A stretch of DNA of 64,000 bases from JBDTSW01 sp051004675 (lineage in GTDB: Bacteria > Actinomycetota > Thermoleophilia > Solirubrobacterales > 70-9): NCBI GenBank assembly GCA_051004675.1, contig JBPCKC010000025.1, positions 19,773-83,772 on the forward strand. Reading direction: 5' to 3'. Positions 17,032 through 24,787 of this stretch are shown here, piece by piece. The notes beneath the pieces are model-generated. The model saw nothing but the letters and a program-made list of their open reading frames with translations, had not been told where the DNA came from and made no database searches. Made by a program: the position numbers and the translations under genes. How positions within the stretch are numbered: position 1 is the first letter of the stretch; the number at the start of each line of letters is the position of its first letter.

Positions 17032-17129
17032 GCCCTCCTCGGGCGGATCGACGAGCTGCTGGCCGCCTGAGCCGACCGCGGGCGCCGATCGAAGGATCGT
17101 GCCGGCCCCAACCGGCCCGATCATTCGAT

Positions 17130-17597
17130 CTAGGCGGTGCGGGAGCCCCGGGAGGGTGCGCGCAGGCGCTTGAGACGCCCCTCGATGGCAGCCTCGCCCT
17201 CGACGGCGCTGGCGTGCTCCTCCGCCTTGCGGCGCCGCTCGTCGGCTGTGCGGGCGTGGGTCGTGGCGGCCGCCGCGCTCTCCTCGGCCAGGCGGGCCTT
17301 CTCGGAGGCCTCGGCCGCCGCCTTCTCGGCGGATGCGAGCCGCGCCTCGGCCGCCCGGACGCGCTCGGCGAGCCGCTGGTTGGCCGCGATCGCCTGCTTG
17401 AGCTTTGCCTGGGACTGGCGAAGCATCGGCAGGGCCTTCTCGGCCTGTGTCTGGGCCTTGCGCGCCTTGGCCGTCATCGCCCGCAGCTCGGCAACGAGCC
17501 GTTCGTTCTCCTCGCCCGCGCGCCGACAGGCGTCGAGGGCCCGCTCGGCTACTTGTGCGAGCGTGCGCGGCGAGGCGGTGTCCGGGTCGGCGTCCAT
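17130..17597 (-). CDS. Coiled-coil protein
   Basis: 155 residues from ATG 17597 (MDADPDTASPRTLAQVAERA). The frame can be extended to 17636 but the extra leader is not protein-like. Nearly the whole chain is charged Ala/Glu/Arg/Lys heptads (EENERLVAELRAMTAKARKA, KLKQAIAANQRLAERVRAAE, SEKARLAEESAAAATTHA), so it should form a long coiled coil. There is a basic C-terminus and no signal peptide or membrane helix. A GGGGAC stretch precedes the start. Function unknown; a cytoskeletal or DNA-associated scaffold is possible. Confidence 0.65.
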   Translation of the reverse strand: MDADPDTASPRTLAQVAERALDACRRAGEENERLVAELRAMTAKARKAQTQAEKALPMLRQSQAKLKQAIAANQRLAERVRAAEARLASAEKAAAEASEKARLAEESAAAATTHARTADERRRKAEEHASAVEGEAAIEGRLKRLRAPSRGSRTA

Positions 17598-17645
17598 GTC
17601 CCCAGCGATGCAACGGGCCCATCGGCCGGTTCGCACCCGTCGAAA

Positions 17646-17765
17646 CTAGCCCATCTTGCGGCAGTTGGCGCAACAGCCAACCCACGGCGCCCCGGCGGCG
17701 GCCTCGTCGAACGCATCAGCGAGGCGGGCCAGCTCGCCCTCGCGCTCGATGAGCCCGTCGCTCAA
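17646..17765 (-). CDS. Possible 39-residue protein coupled to the upstream SDR
   Basis: TTG 17765 overlaps the SDR stop (TTGA), the same 4-nt coupling used by real operons in this window. The peptide has GLIEREGELARLADAFDEAA followed by GAPWVGCCANCRKMG. The first half resembles the start of AAA-type ATPase domains in LuxR-like regulators, the second has a CxxC-like pair. It may be a genuine small protein or a relic of a truncated gene. Confidence 0.35.
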   Translation of the reverse strand: MSDGLIEREGELARLADAFDEAAAGAPWVGCCANCRKMG

Positions 17766-18475
17766 GCGGACTGGCTGGTGGGCCTGATCAGAATTTCGTT
17801 GACGTCGACGTGGTCGGGCTGGCCGAGCGCGTAGAGGACGGCCCGCGCGATGTCGTCGTCGTGAAGGGCGTTGTCGGGGCCGGGCCTGTTCTCGAAGAAC
17901 GGCGTATCCACCATGCCCGGCTCCACCACGGTGACCCGGATCCGGTTGTCGTCCTCCTTGCCGCGCAGCTCTTGGCGAAGGGCCTCGCCGATGGCGCTCA
18001 CGGCCCACTTGGACGCCGAGTACATGGAGCCGGGCAGGACCCGGCGCCCCGCGACCGAGCTGGTGATGACGTAGTGGCCGGCCTGGCGCTCGAGCAGATG
18101 GGGGAGGGTGGCGCGGACTGTGTAGGCCACGCCGAGCACGTTCGTGAGGATCATCGAGCGCCAGTGCTCGGGAGACTCCTCGAGGAACCCCCGCGCGGCG
18201 CCGAAGCCCGCGTTGGCGAAGACCACGTCGATTGCTCCGAACGAGTCGAGCGCAGCGGCCGCGAGACCCTCGACGTCCTCCCACTCGGAGACGTCGCACC
18301 CGACCGCGATGGCGCGCTCGGCGCCCCCGAGCTCCTCGGCGAGCTCGGCGAGCTTGTCCTCCGAGCGGGCCGCGAGGACAAGCCGGTACCCGGCGTCGGC
18401 GGCCTGGCGCGCGGTCTGCGCCCCGATCCCGGTGGAGGCCCCGGTGATCACCATCACTTGGTCGTTCCCCGCCAT
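17762..18475 (-). CDS. Short-chain dehydrogenase/reductase (classical SDR)
   Basis: 237 residues. NAD(P)-binding TGASTGIGAQTARQ near residue 11, NAG in VVFANAGFGAA, catalytic Ser in ITSSVAG, YSASKWAVSAIGEALRQELR (YxxxK) and PGMVDTPFF. An oxidoreductase for an alcohol/ketone substrate that cannot be named. ATG 18475 has TACAAT at 18484-18489, 8 nt upstream on the same strand, with no Shine-Dalgarno, so a leaderless start is likely. A much longer frame upstream is an artefact of GC bias. Confidence 0.85.
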   Translation of the reverse strand: MAGNDQVMVITGASTGIGAQTARQAADAGYRLVLAARSEDKLAELAEELGGAERAIAVGCDVSEWEDVEGLAAAALDSFGAIDVVFANAGFGAARGFLEESPEHWRSMILTNVLGVAYTVRATLPHLLERQAGHYVITSSVAGRRVLPGSMYSASKWAVSAIGEALRQELRGKEDDNRIRVTVVEPGMVDTPFFENRPGPDNALHDDDIARAVLYALGQPDHVDVNEILIRPTSQSA

Positions 18476-18574
18476 GGGGCGCGATTGTATGGGCGGCGGC
18501 TCCAACCTGGGAACCGCGCGCGCCACGCCCGGGCGAGCGCATTGCGATACTCGCAGGGGCCGTCCAGGCCCTCG

Positions 18575-19003
18575 ATGGACCCTGATCGCAAGCGAAAGAT
18601 CCGACTCGGCATCGCGCTCGGCACCGCCGTCGTGCTGGCCGCATCGCTCGTTTACGTGTCGTTCAGCGCCTCGAGCGAGGCGAAGTCGCCCGCCGACGTC
18701 CTCGCGGCCGGCCCGGGGGCGAGCTACGAGGTCTTCGGGATCGTCGCCGACGGTTCGGTGGAGCACTCGGGGGAGGAGCTGCGCTTCGAGATCGAGGACC
18801 GCGACGACCCCGCCCAGAGTGTGCCCGTGAGCTACACGGGCACGATCCCCGACCCCTTCCGAGAGGGCCGCGAGGTGATCATCACCGGGGAGCTCGAGCG
18901 CGGGACGCTGGTGGGGGAACGCGACAGCCTCATCACCAAGTGCCCCTCCAAGTTCGCCGACGAGGCCGAGGAGAACCCCGACCAGGTGATCATCGAGGAG
19001 TGA
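18575..19003 (+). CDS. ccmE: Cytochrome c maturation haem chaperone CcmE, Cys-type variant
   Basis: 142 residues. N-terminal membrane anchor (LGIALGTAVVLAASLVYVSF), then the OB-fold (GASYEVFGIVADGSVEHSGE, LRFEIEDRDD, VSYTGTIPDPFREGREVIITG). The haem-attachment region reads LITKCPSKF. Canonical CcmE has His in a HxxxY motif; a Cys variant with CxxxY is known in some bacteria, and here it is CxxxF. It passes haem to CcmF outside the membrane. ATG 18575 is the first of the ccmE-ccmF-ccmI-like run. Confidence 0.85.
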   Translation: MDPDRKRKIRLGIALGTAVVLAASLVYVSFSASSEAKSPADVLAAGPGASYEVFGIVADGSVEHSGEELRFEIEDRDDPAQSVPVSYTGTIPDPFREGREVIITGELERGTLVGERDSLITKCPSKFADEAEENPDQVIIEE

Positions 19004-19025
19004 CGATGAGGCTGGCTCGGAAGCG

Positions 19026-21245
19026 GTGATCCCGGAGCTCGGCGCGGCCGCCCTGGTCTGCGCCTTCGCGACGGCGCTCTTCGTCGTCGGCGCCGCTATC
19101 GCCGCGGCCCGTGGCGGCGACCGGCGCCTGGTGGACTCCGCGCGCCGCGGCGTCTTGGCGATGGCGGCCCTCCTGACCGTGGCCGTCGTCTGCCTGGAGG
19201 TCTCGTTCCTGCGCGACGACTTCTCGGTGGAGCTGGTCGCCGATCACTCCTCGACGACCACCCCCACGGGCTACAAGATGACCGCGATGTGGTCGAGCCA
19301 GGCGGGCTCGCTGCTCCTGTGGGCGTGGGTGCTCTCGCTCGCGACCTCGGGCGTGCTGCAGGCGACCCGCAACCGCCTGCGCGACCTCGTCCCGTGGGCG
19401 ACGGCGATTCTCGGCGGCCTCGCCGTGTTTTTTATCGGCCTGATGCTCTCCGGGATCCTCTCGCCGGCGGCCGACTCGTTCCCGTTCACCCGGCTCGACC
19501 CGGCTCCGGCCGAGGGCGTGGGGCTGACGCCGCTGCTTCGCCACCCCGCGATGGCGATCCACCCGCCGATGCTCTACTCGGGCTACGTCCTGTTCAGCAT
19601 CCCGTTCGCGTTCGCGATCGCGGCTCTCATCACCCGCCGCCTCGACGCGGAGTGGATCCGCTCGACCCGGCGCTTCGCGCTGGTCGCCTGGCTCTTTTTG
19701 GGCACCGGGGTCCTGCTCGGCTCGTTTTGGAGCTACAACGAGCTGGGGTGGGGCGGCTACTGGGGCTGGGACCCGGTGGAGAACGCGTCGCTCATGCCCT
19801 GGCTGCTGGGCACCGCCTTCCTGCACTCGGTGATCGTCCAGGAGAAACGGGGGATCCTCCGCGCCTGGAACGTCTCGCTGGTGGTGGCGACGTTCGCGTT
19901 CTGCCTGCTGGGCACGTTCCTCGTTCGCTCGGGGATCCTCCAGTCCATCCACGCGTTCGGCGTCTCGAAGGTAGGCGGGCCGCTGCTGGCTCTGATCGCG
20001 CTGGTCGTCATCGGCTCCGCGGCGCTCGTCGTCTCTCGCCTCGACGACCTGCGAAGCGAGCGGCGGATCGAGTCGCTGGCCTCGCGCGAGGCGGTGTTCC
20101 TGGTCAACAACCTGTTGCTGGTCGCGCTCTGCGCTGTGATCTTCTGGGGCACGTTCTTCCCGTTGATCTCCGAGGCGCTCACCGGACAGGAGCGCTCGGT
20201 GGGCGCGCCGTTCTTCAACGCGGTCACGACGCCGCTCGCGATCCTGCTGGTGCTCTTCACGGGCATCGGCCCTCTCCTCGCCTGGCGACGGGTGAGCGCG
20301 GGGCGGGCGTGGCGGCTGGTGTGGCCGCCGGCGCTCCTGGCCGGGGTCGTGGGGGTCGGCTTGGTGGTGTTCACCGACGCCGCCCAGGAGCCCGCCGCGC
20401 TCGTGCTGTTCTGCTTCGCCTCGTTCACGCTCGGCGCGCTCGCCGGCGAGTTGCTACGCGCCTCCGCGGCGCAGCGCCGGCTCGGCGGGGGTTCCCTGGC
20501 GGGCGCGGCCGCTCGTGTGGTGGCGCGCAACCGCCGCCGCTACGGCGGCTACCTGGTCCACGCCGGCATCGCGATCCTGTTCGTCGCGGTCGCGGCCTCC
20601 TCGAGCTTTCAGACCTCCTCGGACGTGCGCCTCCAGCCGGGGCAAAGCGCGACGGTCGGCGACTTCGAGGTGAGCTACGTCGAGGCGACGTCCGGAGTCG
20701 ACGAGGCCGAGCAGCGGCTGACCTTCGGGGCCACGCTCGACGTCCGCCGCGACGGCGAGGAGTTCGCGGTGCTCTCGCCGTCGCGGAACTACTACTCCTC
20801 GGCGGCCACGGGCGGTGTGCGTGGGTTTTTCGAGGGCGAGGCCACCAGCGAGGTCGGGCGCCGGGGCTCGGCCGGCGGTGACTTTTGGACGGCGATGCGC
20901 CCCGACCTGGCCGCCTTCGACCAGGAGATCACGACCGCCGACCGGCGGATCGCCCAGGTGACCGAGCGGATCGACTCGTCGGCCCCCGACCCCGCCGCCG
21001 CGGCCCAGCTCAAAGCCAACCTCGAGGGGATCGCGATCAAGCGCCTGACCGACGAGTACGTGCGGCGCGGGGCGCCGGTGGACTTCCGTGTCAACTACAA
21101 CCCGCTGGTGATGTGGCTGTGGATCGGTGGCGCCATCGGCATCGCCGGCGGGCTGATCGCGATCTGGCCGGCGGCGGCGGCGAAGCGGCGCCGCGTGGCG
21201 GATGTCCACGCGGCGCGCCTGGCACGCGATCTCGGCCGCGCCTAA
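19026..21245 (+). CDS. ccmF: Cytochrome c haem lyase subunit CcmF
   Basis: 739 residues with many membrane helices. The WWD signature GWGGYWGWDPVENASLMPWL, near residue 240, binds haem at the outer face. Further conserved parts are AMAIHPPMLYSGYV, TKGILRSGILQS-like FLVRSGILQSIHAF, and a C-terminal soluble loop with SPSRNYYSS before the last helix. CcmF attaches haem to apocytochromes using CcmE-bound haem and CcmH-reduced thiols. GTG 19026 lies 22 nt after the ccmE stop. No frameshift is visible. Confidence 0.92.
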   Translation: MIPELGAAALVCAFATALFVVGAAIAAARGGDRRLVDSARRGVLAMAALLTVAVVCLEVSFLRDDFSVELVADHSSTTTPTGYKMTAMWSSQAGSLLLWAWVLSLATSGVLQATRNRLRDLVPWATAILGGLAVFFIGLMLSGILSPAADSFPFTRLDPAPAEGVGLTPLLRHPAMAIHPPMLYSGYVLFSIPFAFAIAALITRRLDAEWIRSTRRFALVAWLFLGTGVLLGSFWSYNELGWGGYWGWDPVENASLMPWLLGTAFLHSVIVQEKRGILRAWNVSLVVATFAFCLLGTFLVRSGILQSIHAFGVSKVGGPLLALIALVVIGSAALVVSRLDDLRSERRIESLASREAVFLVNNLLLVALCAVIFWGTFFPLISEALTGQERSVGAPFFNAVTTPLAILLVLFTGIGPLLAWRRVSAGRAWRLVWPPALLAGVVGVGLVVFTDAAQEPAALVLFCFASFTLGALAGELLRASAAQRRLGGGSLAGAAARVVARNRRRYGGYLVHAGIAILFVAVAASSSFQTSSDVRLQPGQSATVGDFEVSYVEATSGVDEAEQRLTFGATLDVRRDGEEFAVLSPSRNYYSSAATGGVRGFFEGEATSEVGRRGSAGGDFWTAMRPDLAAFDQEITTADRRIAQVTERIDSSAPDPAAAAQLKANLEGIAIKRLTDEYVRRGAPVDFRVNYNPLVMWLWIGGAIGIAGGLIAIWPAAAAKRRRVADVHAARLARDLGRA

Positions 21246-21257
21246 CCGAGCAAGGAG

Positions 21258-21524
21258 ATGGAGCTCGCGCTCGCAATCGTGTTACTCGCCGTCGTGGCCT
21301 GGTTCGTCACGGCGCCGCTTCGTGGTGGGCCCGCCCAGCCCGGGGAGGATCCTGTGCGTGCCGATCTGGAGGCGCGCAAGGAGGCGAAGTACCGCGAGAT
21401 CCGCGACGCCGAGCTCGACCGGGCGCAGGGCAAGCTCTCCGAGGAGGACTGGCGCGCGGCTGACGCCGAGCTCCGCGCCGAGGCGATCGAGATCCTGCGC
21501 CGCCTGGACGAAACGGCTGGTTAG
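21258..21524 (+). CDS. CcmI-like short membrane protein
   Basis: 88 residues: one N-terminal helix (LALAIVLLAVVAWFVTAPL) and a charged helical tail (DLEARKEAKYREIRDAELDR, GKLSEEDWRAADAELRAEAI). This matches the N-terminal part of CcmI (CycH), which presents apocytochrome to the lyase, and lacks its TPR domain. It starts 12 nt after ccmF, so it is part of the Ccm operon. The same layout is common in actinobacterial System I clusters. Confidence 0.65.
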   Translation: MELALAIVLLAVVAWFVTAPLRGGPAQPGEDPVRADLEARKEAKYREIRDAELDRAQGKLSEEDWRAADAELRAEAIEILRRLDETAG

Positions 21525-21535
21525 ACTTCCCCGCC

Positions 21536-21760
21536 GTGGAATCCGTACTCGAGATCGTCCAGGTGGCCATCGCCGTCGCTGTGATCTTCCTCGTGCTCCT
21601 GCACTCCGGTAAGGACGCCGGGCTCTCCGGCGCGTTCGGCATCGGGCAGAGCGGTGGCTCGTTCGGCGGTGGCTCCCTCGTGGAGCGAAATCTCGATCGC
21701 TGGACGATCTTCTTCTCGCTCCTGTTCGTCCTCAACACCATCGTCCTGCTCAAGATCTAG
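21536..21760 (+). CDS. secG: Preprotein translocase subunit SecG
   Basis: 74 residues with two membrane helices (VLEIVQVAIAVAVIFLVLL and WTIFFSLLFVLNTIVLLKI) and the signature loop GKDAGLSGAFGIGQSGGSFG between them, as in SecG of the SecYEG channel. GTG 21536 is preceded 8 nt upstream by TAGACT (21522-21527) and no Shine-Dalgarno. It therefore probably has its own leaderless promoter although it sits 11 nt behind the Ccm genes. Confidence 0.93.
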   Translation: MESVLEIVQVAIAVAVIFLVLLHSGKDAGLSGAFGIGQSGGSFGGGSLVERNLDRWTIFFSLLFVLNTIVLLKI

Positions 21761-21765
21761 GGTCG

Positions 21766-22737
21766 ATGCGCTCGACGGGCGCGGCATCGGCGCGGGCCCT
21801 GCTGGCTTTCGGCGGGCTCTGCGTGGCGCTTGCCTCGGGGTGCAACGGCGACGACGATCCCACAACGCGCTCCGGGGGATCGCCGACCCCCGGGAACGGC
21901 GGCGCCCTCGCCTGGGCGGTTCCAGCCACGCCCGGGAGCATCGATCCCCTGCTGGCGAGCGCCCGCGCCGATCAGCTCGTGACGCGGCAGATCTACGAGC
22001 CCCTGGTGGCGACCGTCTCGGGACCGTTCGGCGACGTGCGGCGACTGCCCGGGCTGGCGCTCTCGTCGAGTCCGTCCGCCGGCGCCACCATCTGGAGCTT
22101 CAGGCTGCGAGCCGGCGTCCGATTCCAGGATGGCTCACCGTTCAACGCCGGTGCCGTGCTGGCCAACGGCAGGCGCTGGATCACGACGTCCGAGGGCCAG
22201 GCGGTCATGCCCGACCTCTTCGCGGTCGATGCGCCCCGCCCGGACCTCGTCCGCTTCTTCCTTCGCGCCCCCGACCCCGGGTTCCCCCAGCGGCTGGAGG
22301 CGCCGCAGACCGGCATCGTCTCGCCCCGTGCGCTCGACGTCCCCAGCGGGGAGGGGGCCCAGCTTCGGCGTGAGGGCCGATCCGGCACCGGGCCCTTCGA
22401 GCTGCGCGAGCGCTCGCTCGAGGAGGTCCTGCTGGCCCGCAGCTCGGTGTGGTGGGGGGCCGAGCGCGACCTGGGACCGACTCTCGACCAGGTCCTCTTC
22501 CGGCGGGTGCCGGATCCGCAGGAGCGCCTCGCGTTGCTGGGGGAGGGCGATGTCCAGATCGCCGACGCCCTCGGCCCGGCGCAGGTGCGGGCGGCGCGAG
22601 GCCAGCCGCTGCTCGACGTCCTCCCGGGTTCCGGAGGCACGTCGGTCGGGCTCGAGCGCTCCGTGCGCGGGATCGACTCCGCGGGGGAGATTCCCTCGCT
22701 CGCGGGCGTCTGGCTGACCAGGATCGGCGGTCGCTAG
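21766..22737 (+). CDS. Extracellular solute-binding lipoprotein, family 5-like (short)
   Basis: 323 residues. Lipobox ALASGCN near residue 26 gives a lipid-anchored protein. GGALAWAVPATPGSIDPL, RQIYEPLVATV, WSFRLRAGVRFQDGSPFNAG and DLVRFFLRAPDPGFPQ match the N-terminal half of peptide/nickel-type binding proteins (SBP_bac_5). Those usually have about 500 residues; the second half is shortened here. No permease or ATPase genes are adjacent. It is 5 nt downstream of secG. It may bind a ligand without driving import, or be a reduced paralogue. Confidence 0.7.
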   Translation: MRSTGAASARALLAFGGLCVALASGCNGDDDPTTRSGGSPTPGNGGALAWAVPATPGSIDPLLASARADQLVTRQIYEPLVATVSGPFGDVRRLPGLALSSSPSAGATIWSFRLRAGVRFQDGSPFNAGAVLANGRRWITTSEGQAVMPDLFAVDAPRPDLVRFFLRAPDPGFPQRLEAPQTGIVSPRALDVPSGEGAQLRREGRSGTGPFELRERSLEEVLLARSSVWWGAERDLGPTLDQVLFRRVPDPQERLALLGEGDVQIADALGPAQVRAARGQPLLDVLPGSGGTSVGLERSVRGIDSAGEIPSLAGVWLTRIGGR

Positions 22738-22855
22738 GCGCGATTCGGCGTGATGCAACTGCCGTCTTTCTCCTGAACCTCTCGGCGGTCTTGGAGCGTC
22801 GCGAAAGCCGCTTGCGAGCCGCCCTTCCCTTCATCCGCGGGATACTGCGCGGGCG

Positions 22856-23263
22856 ATGTCGGAGGAAAACGTGGAGACGCTCAAGCGCGCAATCGACGGG
22901 TACAACCGCCGGGACGTCGCCGCCATCTTGGCGGATGCCGACCCCGAGGCTGAGTGGCATTTCGCCATTCTGGCGGGACTCGGAGGGGAGGCGACGGTGT
23001 ATCGAGGACAGGAGGACGTCCGCGAGGGTCTCCGAGACCTCTTCGACACCCTTTCCGACCTTCACGTCGCGTACCCGGAGTACCGGGACCTTGGTGATCG
23101 CATCGTCGGGATCGGCCATATCCGCGCCCGAGGCGCCGGAAGCGGGGCCGAGACCGAGTCCCCTCACGCCCTTGTCGCTGACTTCAAGGACGGCAAGATG
23201 ATCCTGATTAGGACCTACCTCGATCCCGCCGAAGCCCTCGAAGCCGCCGGGCTGTCGGAGTAG
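22856..23263 (+). CDS. NTF2/SnoaL-like protein, tandem copy 1
   Basis: 135 residues from MSEENVETLKRAIDGYN to ALEAAGLSE. The NTF2 fold is indicated by a helical start, EAEWHFAILAGLGGEATVYRG, VREGLRDLF and IVGIGHIRARGAGSG. First of three adjacent paralogues that differ in the body but share the head MSEEN and tail ALEAAGLSE. GATACT at 22841-22846 ends 9 nt before the ATG, so the array is likely transcribed from a leaderless promoter. Ligand unknown. Confidence 0.8.
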   Translation: MSEENVETLKRAIDGYNRRDVAAILADADPEAEWHFAILAGLGGEATVYRGQEDVREGLRDLFDTLSDLHVAYPEYRDLGDRIVGIGHIRARGAGSGAETESPHALVADFKDGKMILIRTYLDPAEALEAAGLSE

Positions 23264-23282
23264 GCGATGTCGGAGGAGAACG
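23234..23282 (+). repeat. 49-bp gene-junction repeat, copy 1
   Basis: Covers the last nine codons of NTF2 copy 1, its stop, a 3-nt spacer and the first codons of copy 2. Identical over all 49 nt to 23633-23681; its first 31 nt recur at 24038-24068 at the end of copy 3. Confidence 0.9.
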
Positions 23283-23662
23283 AGATCGTGCGGAAACTGA
23301 TCGAGGCTTTCAATCGGCGCGATGCCGAGGCGCTCCAAGCGCTCCTCGCCCCAGACGCTGAGATCGTGCCGATGAGAGCGGCCTTGGAGGACACGGTCTA
23401 CCGTGGGCCTGACGCCGCGTCGCAGTGGTACGCGGCCCTGGACCAGAGTTGGGAGGGTCTCACCGTGGAGGTTGAGGAGATACGAGACGTTGCCCAGGGA
23501 GTCCTCGCCATCGGTCGCATCCGAGGCCGCGGGCGCGAAAGCGGCGCTGGCATCGACGTCGAGGCAGCATCGCTCGTTCGCTTTCGCGACGGACTGGTCA
23601 CCAGGCTCCGCACGTATTCCGACGTTGCCCAGGCCCTCGAAGCCGCCGGGCTGTCGGAGTAG
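23267..23662 (+). CDS. NTF2/SnoaL-like protein, tandem copy 2
   Basis: 131 residues starting MSEENEIVRKLIEAFNRRDA and ending ALEAAGLSE. Contains LLAPDAEIVPMRAALEDTVY, GPDAASQWYAALDQSW and VLAIGRIRGRGRESG. It begins 3 nt after copy 1, with a CGGAG Shine-Dalgarno inside the copy 1 tail. Internal copies are therefore translated from leadered mRNA while copy 1 looks leaderless. Function unknown. Confidence 0.8.
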   Translation: MSEENEIVRKLIEAFNRRDAEALQALLAPDAEIVPMRAALEDTVYRGPDAASQWYAALDQSWEGLTVEVEEIRDVAQGVLAIGRIRGRGRESGAGIDVEAASLVRFRDGLVTRLRTYSDVAQALEAAGLSE

Positions 23663-23681
23663 GCGATGTCGGAGGAGAACG
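23633..23681 (+). repeat. 49-bp gene-junction repeat, copy 2
   Basis: Same junction sequence between NTF2 copies 2 and 3, with no mismatch to 23234-23282. Confidence 0.9.
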
Positions 23682-24067
23682 TGGAACTCTTGCGCAGGTC
23701 GAATGAGGCCTTCAACGCGCACGATCTTGAGACATGGGCGACCTTCTACGACCCGGCTTTCACGTTCATCGATCACACGGGGGCAGTGGCCGAGAAGTCG
23801 GGATCGGGCTTCGAGACGATCCGTCGCCAAGCCGAAGGATGGCTCGACATCTTCCCGGACTTCCAGGCGGAGGTGTTGGAGTTCATCGATGCTGGTGATC
23901 GCGTCATAACCGTGACCCACTGGCAGGGAACCGGCACTGGGAGTGGGCTGGCTTTCAGTCAGCCTCAGGCCGAGATCACCACGATTCGCGATGGCAAGAT
24001 CGTGCGGTTGGAAATGGGATTCGAAAACAAGAAAGCCGCCCTCGAAGCCGCCGGGCTGTCGGAGTAG
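23666..24067 (+). CDS. NTF2/SnoaL-like protein, tandem copy 3
   Basis: 133 residues, MSEENVELLRRSNEAFNAHD to ALEAAGLSE. Contains WATFYDPAFTFIDHTGAVAE, GWLDIFPDFQAEVLEFID and VITVTHWQGTGTGSG, closest to the SnoaL/limonene-epoxide-hydrolase style of NTF2 fold. The candidate acid-base residues (His, Asp of IDHTG) are not proof of catalysis. It ends the array just before a GC-rich hairpin. Confidence 0.8.
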   Translation: MSEENVELLRRSNEAFNAHDLETWATFYDPAFTFIDHTGAVAEKSGSGFETIRRQAEGWLDIFPDFQAEVLEFIDAGDRVITVTHWQGTGTGSGLAFSQPQAEITTIRDGKIVRLEMGFENKKAALEAAGLSE

Positions 24068-24111
24068 GGCGCTCACGGGTCTACGCGCGTCACGGTCCGA
24101 AGGGAGCGGTG

Positions 24112-24150
24112 GGGGGCGGCCGCGAGCCTGGTAGCCCCTGGGCCGCCCCC
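24112..24150. terminator. GC-rich hairpin between convergent genes
   Basis: A perfect 10-bp stem GGGGGCGGCC/GGCCGCCCCC with a 19-nt loop lies between the NTF2 array (plus) and the prohead protease gene (minus). There is no T tract, but the place suits a bidirectional transcription stop. Confidence 0.45.
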
Positions 24151-24178
24151 TCCCGCCGTGCTCCCGCAAGAGAACATT

Positions 24179-24787
24179 TCAGGCGTCGAACTCGATCACC
24201 CGGATGGAAGGCTGCTCTGGCTTCGATGACTTGGTCGAGAGCAGGTCCGCTACCTCTGCCCTCGCCGCCCGCTCCCGGATCTCGGCGTCGGTTGGCATCC
24301 GGAAGTCGAAGGGCGGCGGTTGATCCCCGGCGGACTTCCAGCTCAGGGCTCTGGTCGCCGGATGCATCGGCTTCGACGTCACGGAGATCTCCAGCAGGTC
24401 GATCGAGGTCAGTGTCCGCCCGCCTCCCTTGCGCGGACGGCCCTCGGCCATGTACCCGATGCTGAATCCCGCGGAGCCCGCCTTGATGGTCCTCCACGCT
24501 TGTCGCCCCTCGCTCTCGGTCCGGTCGATCTCCCCGGCCACGACGAGGCCCGCGTCCGTCGCGGGCATCGAGGCGGGATCCACGTGACCCACCGCGGTGG
24601 ACGAATGCTCGAAGAGCAGCGGGAGGTTCTTGCCGGAGTCGCGCCAGGCCGCGATCGTCTTGTCGAAGGCGCCGCGCTCGATCACGTCACCCTCGCGGTC
24701 GGCCTCCCAGGCGGAGGCGATGGCCTCGAACTGGCCCAGCTCCGGCTCGGTGACGGTGGTCTCGGCGGCGAGCGTTTTATGCAGCAC
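24179..24787 (-). CDS. HK97-family phage prohead protease, orphan
   Basis: 202 residues from GTG 24787, which has an ideal AGGAG 7 nt upstream. Motifs are AIASAWEADREGDVIERGAF, LPLLFEHSSTAVGHV (catalytic His), AGFSIGYM (catalytic Ser) and DLLEISVTSKPM (acid). In phages this serine protease cleaves capsid scaffold. Here no capsid, portal or terminase gene is adjacent: the downstream side holds the NTF2 array and the upstream side a frameshifted small gene. It may be a prophage relic or a domesticated protease. The strong ribosome site and intact triad argue that it is expressed. Confidence 0.85.
   Translation of the reverse strand: MLHKTLAAETTVTEPELGQFEAIASAWEADREGDVIERGAFDKTIAAWRDSGKNLPLLFEHSSTAVGHVDPASMPATDAGLVVAGEIDRTESEGRQAWRTIKAGSAGFSIGYMAEGRPRKGGGRTLTSIDLLEISVTSKPMHPATRALSWKSAGDQPPPFDFRMPTDAEIRERAARAEVADLLSTKSSKPEQPSIRVIEFDA

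Noticed and set aside
16879..17070. Plus-strand frame ending ALRTLGSDDDPALLGRIDELLAA
   Set aside because: The end looks protein-like, but there is no good start, no promoter or ribosome site, and the first half is GC-biased noise. It may be a relic and was not called.
17810..18574. Long plus-strand frame upstream of ccmE, antisense to the SDR
   Set aside because: It is the shadow of the SDR gene caused by high third-position GC; only the part from 18575 matches CcmE.
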